A stretch of 64,000 nucleotides of DNA from Lutibacter sp. (GTDB taxonomy: Bacteria > Bacteroidota > Bacteroidia > Flavobacteriales > Flavobacteriaceae). Below, piece after piece: positions 34,419-43,761 of this stretch. A program made the translations under genes and the position numbers. The stretch covers positions 21,809 to 85,808 of the forward strand of contig NVWM01000029.1 in NCBI GenBank assembly GCA_002733665.1. The letters run 5' to 3'. Numbering within the stretch: the first letter of the stretch is position 1; each line of letters begins with the position of its first letter. The notes under the pieces were generated by a model that did not search any database, was not told the origin of the DNA, and was given only the letters and a program-made list of their open reading frames with translations.

Positions 34419-35114
34419 ATGAAAAAAATTACACTTCTTTTATTAATCTTTGTATTAACATTTACTTTTTCTTGCGATTCTGAGGATGACACTCCTGAAA
34501 CGACTTATAAATTAGTGAAGCTTGAAGGATTTAATTCTGATGATGAATTAGAATTTTCATCAACTATTGAATACAATGAAGATGGATTTTTAAATAAAGC
34601 CATTGAAACAATAGGCAACGAAACATATATTACAAATTATATTTATTCTAACGGTAAGATAGTGACGGTTGATTATCCAGACTCTGATGAAACTGAAAAT
34701 TATACATATACAGATGATTTAATTACTTCATCTGTAACAGAAGAGGGAAGTCAAACATATAATTACACATATATGTATAATTCAAGTAATCAAATGATTA
34801 AAAAAACTAAAACAACACAAGGAAATGCTGTATCTGAAACGACTTACACTTATGACATTAACGATAATGCTCTTTCAGTAAACTATGGAAATTCAAATGT
34901 AATAACCTATACCTACGATACAAAAATTAATCCTCTAAGATTAGCTTTACCAAACGCATTGCTAAAAATATTCTCTATTGGACAAAATAACAAGTTGATT
35001 AGTAATCCAGATGTTAACTATACGTATGAATATAATGACAATGATTATCCTACTAAACAAAACTATTATCTTAATGGTGATCTAGAACAATACAATTTAT
35101 ATACTTACGAATAA
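34419..35114 (+). CDS. Lipoprotein with YD-type tyrosine-rich repeats
   Basis: 231 residues. A lipoprotein signal peptide ends in LTFTFSCDSEDD, the Cys being lipidated; the acidic residues right behind it resemble the surface-export signal of Bacteroidota lipoproteins. The rest consists of irregular repeats of the form TYxYNxxxxxxK (IEYNEDGFLNKAI; TNYIYSNGKIVTV; NYTYMYNSSNQMIKK; YTYDINDNALSV; YEYNDNDYPTKQ), similar to single units of RHS/YD repeats. It is likely a surface-exposed beta protein of unknown function. An ATT tract lies in its leader. Confidence 0.7.
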   Translation: MKKITLLLLIFVLTFTFSCDSEDDTPETTYKLVKLEGFNSDDELEFSSTIEYNEDGFLNKAIETIGNETYITNYIYSNGKIVTVDYPDSDETENYTYTDDLITSSVTEEGSQTYNYTYMYNSSNQMIKKTKTTQGNAVSETTYTYDINDNALSVNYGNSNVITYTYDTKINPLRLALPNALLKIFSIGQNNKLISNPDVNYTYEYNDNDYPTKQNYYLNGDLEQYNLYTYE

Positions 35115-35132
35115 CTCTAAACCTATTTTCTT

Positions 35133-36269
35133 TTAAAACTCAATCAAATCCAACGTCATTTTCCGTTGGATTTTTTTTGTGTCCGTTTCTACAAACTTTT
35201 CTACAAAGTATATTTCCTTAGGCATTTCATATTTTGTTAGCGACTTGAGATTCTTCACTTCGTTCAGAATGACACTTTTTTGGTCATAGAGTGAAGTCGA
35301 AATGACATTTCTAACTTTCAACTCCTTTGAACCTTTTTCAACTATCAAAATCAATTTCTCTCCTAAAACCGCATCTTTAATTCCAGTAACAAAAAATCGT
35401 TCTGAAATGATTTCTGCTAACTTCTCCTCTATTTGCTCTGGAATTAATTTAATTCCTCCAGAATTAATAATGTTATCAAAACGACCAAGCCATTGAAATT
35501 GGGTATCAGAAATTAACTCAACCAAGTCGTTGGTAACAACTATATTACTTGAAACTTTTGGAGCATCAATAACCAAACAACCTCTATTATCTTTTGATAT
35601 GGTGATATTCGGAAGTGTTTCATAAAAAGACCTTTCGATTCCGTTCAAGGTGACATCCTGGAAGTTGTTTAATTTTTTAACTGCTATGTGTGTAATCGTT
35701 TCAGTCATTCCATAAGTAGCAAAGACTTCTGTTTTTATTGTTTGCAGTTTCGTATCTAATTCTTTTGAGACTGCTCCTCCACCAATAATTAACTTCTTTA
35801 TTTTGTACAATTCATCCAACGAATGATGTACTTGCATTGGTACCATTGCGCAGAAATCATATACTTTCTCTACTCCATTTAACGGATTTGAACTTGGTGG
35901 AACTACATCTAATTGCCAACCTAAAACCATCGCTCGAACCAACATCATTTTACCTGCAATAAATTTCGGATTCATACACAACAATGCTGTTGTATTCTCT
36001 TTTAAATCAAAGAATTCTCCTGTTGCAAGAGCAGAATTTATCATAAATTCTTTTTTTATTTCAATCAGTTTTGGTTTTCCAGTTGAGCCTGAAGTTTGCA
36101 CGTTAACTGTTTCTGAATCTGACAAAAAATCAGATAAGAAAGAAAAAAGTTGAGGAGAATCTATTTTCAGTTTAGATTTAGATTCCGCATCAAGTGCGGA
36201 ATGACAAAAATCCTTTCTGCCAAAATGCTTGCCATTTAATTGAAAATTTTTATGGATTGAAAACTGCAT
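35133..36269 (-). CDS. menE: O-succinylbenzoate-CoA ligase-like AMP-dependent ligase, carries in-frame repeats
   Basis: Start chosen at ATG 36269 (MQFSIHKNFQLNGKHFGRK); the frame runs on to 36329 but adds an unlikely leader. 378 residues, short for MenE but normal for Flavobacteriaceae. The ATP loop VQTSGSTGKPKLIEI, the AFATYGMTETITHIA block (here VFATYGMTETITH), WLGRFDNIINSGGIKL and the C-terminal Lys region (ETDTKKIQRK) are present. MenE makes o-succinylbenzoyl-CoA in menaquinone synthesis. Two segments, CHSALDAESKS near residue 22 and VILNEVKNLKS near residue 340, are translated dispersed repeats. menC and menA are also in the window. Confidence 0.85.
   Translation of the reverse strand: MQFSIHKNFQLNGKHFGRKDFCHSALDAESKSKLKIDSPQLFSFLSDFLSDSETVNVQTSGSTGKPKLIEIKKEFMINSALATGEFFDLKENTTALLCMNPKFIAGKMMLVRAMVLGWQLDVVPPSSNPLNGVEKVYDFCAMVPMQVHHSLDELYKIKKLIIGGGAVSKELDTKLQTIKTEVFATYGMTETITHIAVKKLNNFQDVTLNGIERSFYETLPNITISKDNRGCLVIDAPKVSSNIVVTNDLVELISDTQFQWLGRFDNIINSGGIKLIPEQIEEKLAEIISERFFVTGIKDAVLGEKLILIVEKGSKELKVRNVISTSLYDQKSVILNEVKNLKSLTKYEMPKEIYFVEKFVETDTKKIQRKMTLDLIEF
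35247..35307. repeat. Dispersed repeat inside menE (C-terminal copy)
   Basis: GAGATTCTTCACTTCGTTC...AGTCGAAATGACA: imperfect inverted arms of the same family as 40503-40565. Translated in frame as part of the segment between the last two conserved blocks of MenE. Confidence 0.7.
36181..36212. repeat. Dispersed repeat inside menE (N-terminal copy)
   Basis: ATTCCGCA-TCAAG-TGCGGAAT hairpin with 8-bp perfect arms (36182-36202) followed by GACAAAAATC. Encodes the HSALDAE segment of the ligase. Confidence 0.7.
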
Positions 36270-36357
36270 GCTACAAAGTAACGAAAATAGACGCAACAAA
36301 TCTTTATCAAATAGAAAAATGAAATACATAGTAAAACTACTCTATTACTTATATGAT

Positions 36358-36448
36358 GTCATTCCTGCGAAGGCAGGAATCCACAAATAAATTTAGTATA
36401 GATTAACTTCGTTGAACCTAAAGGTTTATCTGCCTTCGCAGGAATGAC
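36358..36448. repeat. Dispersed inverted repeat, 19-bp perfect arms
   Basis: GTCATTCCTGCGAAGGCAG at 36358-36376 and its exact complement at 36430-36448, with a 53-base loop. With the promoter at 36531-36561 it accounts for most of the 309-base gap between menE and the divergent transglutaminase gene; the rest shows no gene or motif. Confidence 0.85.
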
Positions 36449-36530
36449 AATTATTTGGCATAACAATTGTTTATAAAAGATAGATAAAATATGTAAAGCC
36501 TTAAATTTTTCTTAATTCGCTATACAAACA

Positions 36531-36561
36531 TTGGTTAACTATTCATTAAACAATATATTTG
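36531..36561 (+). promoter_or_regulatory. Promoter of the transglutaminase-like gene
   Basis: TTGG (36531-36534), 19 bases, TATATTTG (36554-36561): a full consensus match, 17 bases before the ATG at 36579. Confidence 0.7.
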
Positions 36562-36578
36562 AAACTTAATACCAAAGC

Positions 36579-38465
36579 ATGAAAAAAATTGTAGTTCTAT
36601 TTCTATGTATCAGTCATTTTGTGATTGCTCAAAATCCTGTTGACTTTGATATTGAAGATTTTTATTATCTTAAAAGAAGTCAATCTTTAAAAGTGACTTT
36701 GAATAATGATAAATTTACAATTATCAATGAAGTTTATGAAAAGGCAAAGTACAATACTGCAAACAAATTATTTTTTGCAAATGATTTAATTCATTTTGAC
36801 AGTTTTACTGACATTAATGATATTGAAGCTTTTACAGAAAATGCTTCGTCAAAAATAAAAGTAGATCATTTTGAAACTAAAGACTCCTTTGGAGGAAGTG
36901 TGTTTTTTAGCGATCAACAGAGTATCAATTTTGTTTTTCCTGCAGTAAAAAAAGGTGCAAAAACAACACTTAGATATAAAGAAAATATTAAAGACCCGCA
37001 TTTTTTAGGTTCTTTTCGATTTGGCTCTTTTGTACCAACAAAAGAAGCCGTTTATACTGTTGAAGTTCCGAAAAATGTAGCATTAGGTTTTAAAACTTTT
37101 AATCTTGAAAAGGCAAACGTACAATTTGAAAAAAAGGAAACAAAGAGAACTACAATATATACATGGAAAGCCAATAATATTGGTGATTTCAGAAAAGAAG
37201 ACAAGAGTTTATCCATCTTAAAGTATTTACCTCATGTTATTGTTTACATAAAAAACTACAAAACAAAAGGTGTCGAAAAACCTGTTTTAAATGATGTCAA
37301 AGATTTGTATTCTTGGTATGTAACATTAAAAAATCAGGTTGATAAATCAAATTTAGAAGAAGTATTTAATATTACTGAAAACCTTGTAAAAGATTTAAAA
37401 TCTGATAAAGAAAAAGCAAAAGCGATTTTTAATTGGGTGCAAGATAATATCACTTATGTAGCCTTTGAAGACGGTCTTGGTGGATTTATTCCAAGAGGCG
37501 CAGCAAGTGTATGCAACAAGCGTTATGGTGACTGTAAGGACATGGCAAATATATTGTTTGAAATGCTAAATCATGTTGGAATAGAAGCGCACCACACTTG
37601 GATTGGCACAAGAGATAGACCATACTCTTATTATGAAGTTCCAACTCCAATTGTTGATAATCACATGATTACAACTGTATTTATTGATGATGAAATTATA
37701 TTTTTAGACGCAACAGATAGTTATGTTCCGTTTGGGATGTCTAGTTCTTTTACACAATCTAAAGAAGCCTTAATTGGCATTTCAGATGAAGAATTTAAAA
37801 TTGTTAAAGTTCCAATACAAGAAAAAGAAAAAAATACTTCATTGATTGAAACTACTATAACATTAGAAGAAAGTACTATAAAAGCATCTGAAAAGAGAAC
37901 GATGAAAGGTTATGAGATGGTTGATTTTATATATGACGCTAAGTATAAGAAAGATGATACATCATATGAAGAATACTTAAATAATAAGTATCAAATTGGA
38001 AATAACAAAACCGCTTACACAAAAATTGATTTAGGAGATTTATCTTCTAAAAACGACTCTCATTCAATTAGTTACGATATAGAAATCAACAATTACGCAA
38101 AGAAAATCGGTTCTAAAATATATTTAAACTTAAATTTAGAAAAGCCATTATCAACTGCTACTATACAAGCAGATAAACAACGTTTTGGGAAAAAGATAGA
38201 TCATAAGTACATCAGAAATTATAAAACAACATTTGTAATTCCAGAAGGATATGCTTTAAAAACTATTCCAAAAAATATTGCAAACGAATTAGACTTATAT
38301 GGCTATTCATTTACGTTTGAAAAGAAAGAAAATAAATTGATTGTAAATAAAATTATTTACATGAATACATTGGCGCTTGAAAACGAACAGTTTGAAGATT
38401 ATAACATCTTTATAAAAAGTTTAATAAAAGCGTACAAAAAGAGCATCGTTTTAGAAAAAATATAA
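36579..38465 (+). CDS. Secreted DUF3857/transglutaminase-like protein, intact catalytic triad
   Basis: 628 residues with a signal peptide (VVLFLCISHFVIAQ). Residues about 30-235 form a beta-rich DUF3857-type domain; residues about 240-400 form a transglutaminase-like (papain-fold) domain with all three expected residues: Cys319 in KRYGDCKDMANIL, His362 in VDNHMITTVF and Asp377 in IFLDATDSY. A C-terminal beta region of about 230 residues follows. Such proteins are periplasmic and may be peptidases or cross-linking enzymes, but substrates are unknown. A clear promoter precedes it, and a hairpin repeat separates it from a second, degenerate copy of the same architecture. Confidence 0.85.
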   Translation: MKKIVVLFLCISHFVIAQNPVDFDIEDFYYLKRSQSLKVTLNNDKFTIINEVYEKAKYNTANKLFFANDLIHFDSFTDINDIEAFTENASSKIKVDHFETKDSFGGSVFFSDQQSINFVFPAVKKGAKTTLRYKENIKDPHFLGSFRFGSFVPTKEAVYTVEVPKNVALGFKTFNLEKANVQFEKKETKRTTIYTWKANNIGDFRKEDKSLSILKYLPHVIVYIKNYKTKGVEKPVLNDVKDLYSWYVTLKNQVDKSNLEEVFNITENLVKDLKSDKEKAKAIFNWVQDNITYVAFEDGLGGFIPRGAASVCNKRYGDCKDMANILFEMLNHVGIEAHHTWIGTRDRPYSYYEVPTPIVDNHMITTVFIDDEIIFLDATDSYVPFGMSSSFTQSKEALIGISDEEFKIVKVPIQEKEKNTSLIETTITLEESTIKASEKRTMKGYEMVDFIYDAKYKKDDTSYEEYLNNKYQIGNNKTAYTKIDLGDLSSKNDSHSISYDIEINNYAKKIGSKIYLNLNLEKPLSTATIQADKQRFGKKIDHKYIRNYKTTFVIPEGYALKTIPKNIANELDLYGYSFTFEKKENKLIVNKIIYMNTLALENEQFEDYNIFIKSLIKAYKKSIVLEKI

Positions 38466-38477
38466 ACAACAATAAGG

Positions 38478-38527
38478 TCTCGACTACGCTCGACCAGACA
38501 AATGTGTCTCCTCGAGCGCAGTCGAGA
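38478..38527. repeat. Hairpin repeat between the two transglutaminase-like genes
   Basis: TCTCGACTACGCTCGA (38478-38493) pairs with TCGAGCGCAGTCGAGA (38512-38527) with one mismatch, extended by AGACA/TGTCT. Nearly identical in design to 735-793. It may act as a terminator or stabilise the upstream message. Confidence 0.8.
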
Positions 38528-38553
38528 GGTTTAACCTCAATAAAAGTAAAAGC

Positions 38554-40482
38554 ATGAAAAAAATATTCTCAATTGCACTATTATTAATTGCAACAACCTC
38601 ATTTTCACAACATTTCAAAACATATGATTGGAAAGAAAATCCGACGTTACATGAATTGTCAGAAGAAGAAAATGCGGAATCTTCAATAGCCATATTAAAG
38701 AAAAATATTGTTGAATTTAAGCAATCTGTCATTACAAATGACATTAATGTATATGAAACAACACACAATATTATTCGTGTAAATGATGATATTGGAATTG
38801 CTAAACACAATCAGGTTTATATATCTATGCGTAACGTGAAAAAGATAAAAAGCATCAAGGCAAGAACCATCAGTAAAGAAGGGAAAATTACCAATCTTGA
38901 TGAGAATAATATCAAACAAATAGAGAATGTAGAAGAGTATGGAGATTTTCAAATTTTTGCAATCGAAGGTGCAGAAAACGGTTCGGAAATTGAAGTTTTA
39001 TATACCGTAGAAAAAGAATTTTCTCCGTTTGGTAGTGAGACTTTACAATTTGATTATCCAATTAAGCGTTCGGAAATGGTTTTCATCACCAATAACCTAA
39101 CTGGAAATATAAAAACATACAATACCGATCAAACTTTTGATCGCACTTATCTTGAAGAAAAATTGGTTGAAGAGTTAGTTTTAAATGATATTCCTGCGAC
39201 TGTAGAAGAAGATTACGCAACAAGTGAAGCCAATAAGGTATATGTTGCATACCAATGTTTTGGAAATCCTGATTTAACACAAGAAAGTTTATGGAACAGT
39301 ACTATCGGTAATATTGCTAATGGATATTTCCCTAAATCTATTGAAAAAAGCGCCATCTCAGAAGTAGAAAATGTAATTTTAAAAGATCAAAAAAATGACA
39401 TTTCAATATACACCAAAGCAGCTCTTTTAGAGAATTATATAAAAAGCAACTTTACTGTTGTTGAAAACAGAAATGAGCAATTAAATGATATTGAATATAT
39501 TCTAAAGAACAAAACAGCAAGTGAATATAGTATCGTAAAGGCGTACGCTCAATTTTTAGAAGCCATGGAAATTGAATATCAGATTGTAATAACTGCAAAT
39601 AGATTTGAACACAAACTTGACCCTGAATTTTACAGTCCAAGTGCGCTAAGAGAATTTATGATTTACTTACCAGAAATAAAGCAATATATATCTCCTACAA
39701 GAATTGACTATCGCTTGAGTGAAGCTCCTTCTAATATTTTAGGGAATAACGGTATATTTATCAATAAAGATGTGGAATATTATTTTGCTAAAATCACTCA
39801 ATACGACCCAAATTACAGTAATATAAAGCGTGTTATGGATATTTCTTTTTCTGATGATTTTGACAAAGTGATTATTGATGAAAATCAAGAGTATTCTGGA
39901 CATTGGGGAATTCAGAATAGAGCAGTAATGACTTTTTTTACAGGTCAAGATAAAGAAGATTTTAAAGACCAATTAACTGGTTCTGGTATTGAAGATAAAA
40001 ATATTTTAAATTTTGAAGTCGGAAATACAACTATGAATCAAACTGAATATAACTTGCCATATATTGTGAAGAGTGTAACAGAATCTTCAGCATTATTAGA
40101 AGAAGCAGGAGATAGTTATATTTTTCAACTTGGGAAAGTTATAGGTGTTCAAAGTGAATTATATCAAGAAAAAGAACGAGTACATCCTATCGAAATGCAA
40201 TATCCAAATCAATATAATTACACGATTACTGTTGATATACCTAAAGGTTATACATTAGAAGGTTTAGAATCATTGGAAATTAACAAGAGAATGGAAGTTG
40301 ATGGAAAATTACTTTGTAAATGGCTTTCAGAATACGAAATAAAACAAAATAAATTGGTAATAACCATTGAAGAATCTTATTATATCAATGAATTTCCAAA
40401 AGAACACTATGAATCATTTAGACAAGTAATTAATGCTGCTTCGGACTTTAATAAAGCAGCAATATTATTTAGTGTGGAGTAA
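38554..40482 (+). CDS. Secreted DUF3857 protein with inactive transglutaminase-like domain
   Basis: 642 residues, signal peptide IFSIALLLIATTSFSQ. It has the same layout as the preceding protein, with an N-terminal DUF3857-type beta domain (about 55-220) and a helical papain-like region (about 270-400). Aligning YGDCKDMANILFEML of the neighbour with TASEYSIVKAYAQFLEAM here puts Glu324 at the catalytic Cys position, and the later His/Asp segment (PSALREFMIYLPEIKQYIS) also lacks the NHM and DATD motifs. So it is probably a non-enzymatic partner or binding protein. DUF3857 is named for the N-terminal domain; the role is unknown. Confidence 0.78.
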   Translation: MKKIFSIALLLIATTSFSQHFKTYDWKENPTLHELSEEENAESSIAILKKNIVEFKQSVITNDINVYETTHNIIRVNDDIGIAKHNQVYISMRNVKKIKSIKARTISKEGKITNLDENNIKQIENVEEYGDFQIFAIEGAENGSEIEVLYTVEKEFSPFGSETLQFDYPIKRSEMVFITNNLTGNIKTYNTDQTFDRTYLEEKLVEELVLNDIPATVEEDYATSEANKVYVAYQCFGNPDLTQESLWNSTIGNIANGYFPKSIEKSAISEVENVILKDQKNDISIYTKAALLENYIKSNFTVVENRNEQLNDIEYILKNKTASEYSIVKAYAQFLEAMEIEYQIVITANRFEHKLDPEFYSPSALREFMIYLPEIKQYISPTRIDYRLSEAPSNILGNNGIFINKDVEYYFAKITQYDPNYSNIKRVMDISFSDDFDKVIIDENQEYSGHWGIQNRAVMTFFTGQDKEDFKDQLTGSGIEDKNILNFEVGNTTMNQTEYNLPYIVKSVTESSALLEEAGDSYIFQLGKVIGVQSELYQEKERVHPIEMQYPNQYNYTITVDIPKGYTLEGLESLEINKRMEVDGKLLCKWLSEYEIKQNKLVITIEESYYINEFPKEHYESFRQVINAASDFNKAAILFSVE

Positions 40483-40502
40483 AATAATTCAAAATCCTTA
40501 AT

Positions 40503-40565
40503 TGTCATTTTGAGCGAAGTCGAAAAATCTCATCTTGAAGATTCTTCGTTTCACTCAGAATGACA
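40503..40565. repeat. Dispersed inverted repeat after convergent genes
   Basis: TGTCATTTTGAG (40503-40514) pairs with CTCAGAATGACA (40554-40565) with one mismatch; AGCGAAGTCGAAAAATCT and AGATTCTTCGTTTCACT continue the pairing. It lies between the convergent DUF3857 and CPBP genes, so may terminate both. Confidence 0.8.
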
Positions 40566-40570
40566 TTTTT

Positions 40571-41503
40571 TTAATCTATCACTTTATAATTATCATCAGA
40601 AGTTGAAATGGCAACAATTTTCCCTGTTAATTTTTCTTTCCAATTTGTCCAATTGTATTTTTTTGCAAAAACGAATAACAATATTGGGAATATCACCAAT
40701 ACAGGAATTAGAATATCAAAACCTGCAGATGGCTCAGACACATCTCTAAATATTGAATCTGTTTGAAAAGCAGTCCAATCTGAAGTTACCAAAAGTGCTG
40801 TAATCAAATTATTTGCGGCATGAAAACCAAGTGCAAGTTCTAAACCTTCATCCATCAAAGTAATAACACCTAGAAATAATCCTGTGCCTATATAATACAC
40901 CATAATTATTGGTCCTAACTTATCAACTTCAGGATTTGCGCCGTGCATCAATCCAAAAACAATAGAAGTAAATAATAGTGGAAACCACCTGTTTTTTACA
41001 ACTGTTGCCAATCCTTGCATTAAATATCCTCTAAAAAAGTATTCTTCAAAACTCGTTTGTATAGGAACTAACACTATCGCAATTGCGGCTAAAATCAAAA
41101 ATTTATTCCAATCTAAATTCCACACAAAATCTTCTGGAGTTAAATAATATGCAGCTATTGTCATTGCTGCTGTAATTATTCCCCAAAGTGTAAATGCAAA
41201 AAATATACGTTTCCAGTCGATTTTTTTTCTACTTGTTGTTAACGAAGTTATGGATTGTTTATGCACATATTTCACCCAAATAAATAATCCTGCAAGGAAT
41301 ATTGCCATCGGAATTAAACTCTCAAACAAAAACCAATTCGCACCATTTCTTTCAATTGATTTTCGCATCATTTCATCAACATCTAAATCAAGTAGTAGTA
41401 TCGCTACAAAATTTAGTGCTATGATACCAAAAAAGCCAAGAACAGGTAATAAATATTTCCATTTTCCGAGTTTTCCTGTATTTCCTTGTTGAATAAAATC
41501 CAT
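40571..41503 (-). CDS. CPBP family intramembrane metalloprotease
   Basis: Start chosen at ATG 41503 (MDFIQQGNTGKLGKWKYLLP); the upstream in-frame extension to 41554 (reading VAERSRSEN) is made by a dispersed repeat and is rejected. 310 residues with about eight membrane helices. The CPBP/Abi motifs are complete: FEEYFFRGYLMQG (Glu153, Glu154, Arg158), FGLMHGANPE (His187) and GFHAANN (His228). These are membrane-embedded proteases related to Rce1; some protect against bacteriocins or process surface proteins. It lies between menE and menC on the same strand, which may be a habitual arrangement in this family. Confidence 0.85.
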   Translation of the reverse strand: MDFIQQGNTGKLGKWKYLLPVLGFFGIIALNFVAILLLDLDVDEMMRKSIERNGANWFLFESLIPMAIFLAGLFIWVKYVHKQSITSLTTSRKKIDWKRIFFAFTLWGIITAAMTIAAYYLTPEDFVWNLDWNKFLILAAIAIVLVPIQTSFEEYFFRGYLMQGLATVVKNRWFPLLFTSIVFGLMHGANPEVDKLGPIIMVYYIGTGLFLGVITLMDEGLELALGFHAANNLITALLVTSDWTAFQTDSIFRDVSEPSAGFDILIPVLVIFPILLFVFAKKYNWTNWKEKLTGKIVAISTSDDNYKVID

Positions 41504-41517
41504 AAATATTATTTTTA

Positions 41518-41566
41518 GATTCCCGTTTTCACTTCGACTCCGCTCAGCGACCACACAGGAATGACA
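41518..41566. repeat. Dispersed repeat upstream of the CPBP gene
   Basis: GATTCCCGTTTTCAC, TTCGACTCCGCTCAGC and CAGGAATGACA are pieces of the dispersed family, arranged with the usual GACA end. It fills most of the gap between menC and the CPBP gene. Confidence 0.65.
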
Positions 41567-41587
41567 TTATTATTTGAAACCTCCATT

Positions 41588-42640
41588 TTACAAATTGAGG
41601 AGTCCCTTTTGATTAAAATTCCAATTTTTACTAATATTATAATGCAACGTTCCTTTTATTACTTCTAACGGACTCTCGAAATTATTGGTAAACAAACTTC
41701 CAGTTCCAAGACCTTGAGGCAAATCAACCCCTAAATTATAGGTGTATTGCGCAATCGCATTCAATCCAATATTACTCTCCAATGCTGATGTAATCCAATA
41801 GGCCACATTGTGGCTCTTACACAATTTTATCCATTCGTTGCTCCCTTCAAAACCACCAACCAAACTTGGTTTTAATATTATAAATTGTGGTTTAACTGTT
41901 AGTAGCAACTCCTCCTTTTTTGTTACATCAAAAATGCCAATTAATTCTTCGTCCAATGCAATTGGCAATGGAGTTTCTTCACACAATCGTGCCATTTCTT
42001 GCCATTGCCCTTGTTTTATAGGTTGCTCAATAGAATGTAATTGATAATCTGACAATCTCTTTAATTTCTCCAATGCTTCATTTGGCTTAAAAGCACCATT
42101 TGCATCAACTCTAAGTTCTATTTCGTTGGCAGTAAATTCTTTCCTGATAGACTTTAAGAGTTTTAACTCTGTATTAAAATCTATTGCACCAATTTTCATT
42201 TTGATGGTTGTAAAACCACTTTCCAACTTCTCTTTTATTTGCTGATGCATAAACTGTTCACTTCCCATCCAAATCAATCCGTTGATTGGAATTGAAGCGT
42301 TTCCTTTTGTAAAGTCTGACGGAAATAGTTCGAATTTATTTGAACTTTTTAACGACAATAATGCTTGCTCTAAGCCAAACTGAATAGACGGAAACTCAAT
42401 GAGTTCTGATAACAAGGTTTCTTTTTCAAGATTGATATTTTCACACAACCATTGCAGTTCCTCTTCGTAATTTGGTCTGTCATCAATACTTAGACCTCTA
42501 AAAAGTCCACACTCACCTACTCCTTCACTATTTTCATCAGAAATAAACAGGAAAAAGGTTTCTTTGGTGCGTAGTATTCCTCGTGAAGTACCACTTGCTT
42601 GCTTAAAATTGAGAATGTATTTTTGGAAAGTTGCTTTCAT
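41588..42640 (-). CDS. menC: o-Succinylbenzoate synthase
   Basis: 350 residues of the enolase superfamily. Catalytic residues are visible in order: the K-x-K pair in TTIKMKIG (Lys147, Lys149), metal ligands Asp179 in LRVDANGAF, Glu205 in HSIEQPI and Asp230 in IALDEEL, and Lys257 in IILKPSLVGG. The N-terminal capping domain has GVGECGLFRGLSIDD. It dehydrates SHCHC to o-succinylbenzoate in menaquinone synthesis, the step before MenE. Some members also racemise N-acyl amino acids, but proximity to menE favours the menaquinone role. Confidence 0.88.
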   Translation of the reverse strand: MKATFQKYILNFKQASGTSRGILRTKETFFLFISDENSEGVGECGLFRGLSIDDRPNYEEELQWLCENINLEKETLLSELIEFPSIQFGLEQALLSLKSSNKFELFPSDFTKGNASIPINGLIWMGSEQFMHQQIKEKLESGFTTIKMKIGAIDFNTELKLLKSIRKEFTANEIELRVDANGAFKPNEALEKLKRLSDYQLHSIEQPIKQGQWQEMARLCEETPLPIALDEELIGIFDVTKKEELLLTVKPQFIILKPSLVGGFEGSNEWIKLCKSHNVAYWITSALESNIGLNAIAQYTYNLGVDLPQGLGTGSLFTNNFESPLEVIKGTLHYNISKNWNFNQKGLLNL

Positions 42641-42682
42641 AAATTTCTACTGCGAAAGATACAAAAAAGTTATCGAGAAGCC

Positions 42683-43597
42683 TTAAAATATGGACAGTTT
42701 GGTTTTAGTTGTAAATTCTTCTAAGAATTTCATTCCCTTATAGGAATTCCCTTTTTTATTTAATTTTGGGCTCCATACAGCAATAGCATATTGATCTGGA
42801 TGTATCGCTATAATTCCTCCACCAACTCCACTCTTTCCTGGAAGTCCAACTTTAAAAGCAAACTCACCTGATTCGTCATAAAATCCACACGTTTGCATTA
42901 ACGCATTTATTCTTTTTGATTGACTTTCGCTCAGTATTGATTTTTTATTAGATATTCCTTGACCATTATTGGCCAAATACAGAAATAATTCTGAAAGTTC
43001 TTTACAACTCATCTCAAGAGAGCATAGATCAAAATAGAAATCAATAATATCAGAAGGTTCATTTTCAACACTTCCAAAAGATTTAATAAAATTACATAAG
43101 GCTATATTTCTGTATCCTGTAGTTTTCTCTGATTCAGCTATTCTATTTGAATATTCTAATGTTTTATTGTTTGATATACTACGAACAAACTCTAAAAAAT
43201 CTTCTTTTGGACTTTCTAGATTACTTAGAAGAATATCTGAAATCACAATTGCTCCTGCATTTAAAAAAGGGTTTCTAGGAATACCCTTGTCTGCTTCAAG
43301 TTGAATAAGAGAATTAAATGCAGTTCCAGAAGGTTCTACACCTACTCTGTCCCATATTTTGTCTCCAACAATAGCATATGCCAAACTTAATGAAAGTACC
43401 TTTGCTATACTCTGTATTGAAAATTTATCATTATAATTTCCAACACCAAAATCAAGCTGATTAATTGTTGAAATGTGCACTCCAAAATTCCCTGAATCTA
43501 CCTGAGCCAATTCAGGAATGTAAGAAGCTGTTTCTCCTTTATCATCTAAATTATTAATTTTTTGATAAGCCTCTTTAATTATTAGTTCAAAATTCAC
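42683..43597 (-). CDS. glsA: Glutaminase A
   Basis: 304 residues, the normal length. The beta-lactamase-like fold motifs of glutaminase A are present: IPELAQVDSGNFGVHI, the S-x-x-K nucleophile region FSIQSIAKVLSLSLA, NPFLNAGAIVISDIL, an E-S-E-x-x-T-G-Y-R-N segment (AESEKTTGYRNIALC), and KVGLPGKSGVGGGIIAI. It hydrolyses glutamine to glutamate and ammonia in the cytoplasm; in some bacteria it aids acid resistance. It stands alone between menC and the WG-repeat pair, with 164 AT-rich bases upstream in which I see no clear motif. Confidence 0.95.
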   Translation of the reverse strand: MNFELIIKEAYQKINNLDDKGETASYIPELAQVDSGNFGVHISTINQLDFGVGNYNDKFSIQSIAKVLSLSLAYAIVGDKIWDRVGVEPSGTAFNSLIQLEADKGIPRNPFLNAGAIVISDILLSNLESPKEDFLEFVRSISNNKTLEYSNRIAESEKTTGYRNIALCNFIKSFGSVENEPSDIIDFYFDLCSLEMSCKELSELFLYLANNGQGISNKKSILSESQSKRINALMQTCGFYDESGEFAFKVGLPGKSGVGGGIIAIHPDQYAIAVWSPKLNKKGNSYKGMKFLEEFTTKTKLSIF

Positions 43598-43761
43598 ATT
43601 TATAAATTTAAATTATAAAGAATATTAATTCACATTCATCATATTTCACCTTCACAATTACATTTCTATAATTATTAACATAATATACCAATACTTTACT
43701 TAGTCTAACAATTGCGTAGTTGGAACTTTAACAAAACTTACACACTTTATGAGAAAGTGCC

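Noticed and set aside
36270..36329. Longer start of menE
   Set aside because: The added residues are hydrophobic and non-conserved; the ATG at 36269 gives a normal N-terminus.
41504..41554. N-terminal extension of the CPBP protease (reads VAERSRSEN)
   Set aside because: It is encoded by a dispersed repeat and precedes a normal membrane-protein start at 41503.
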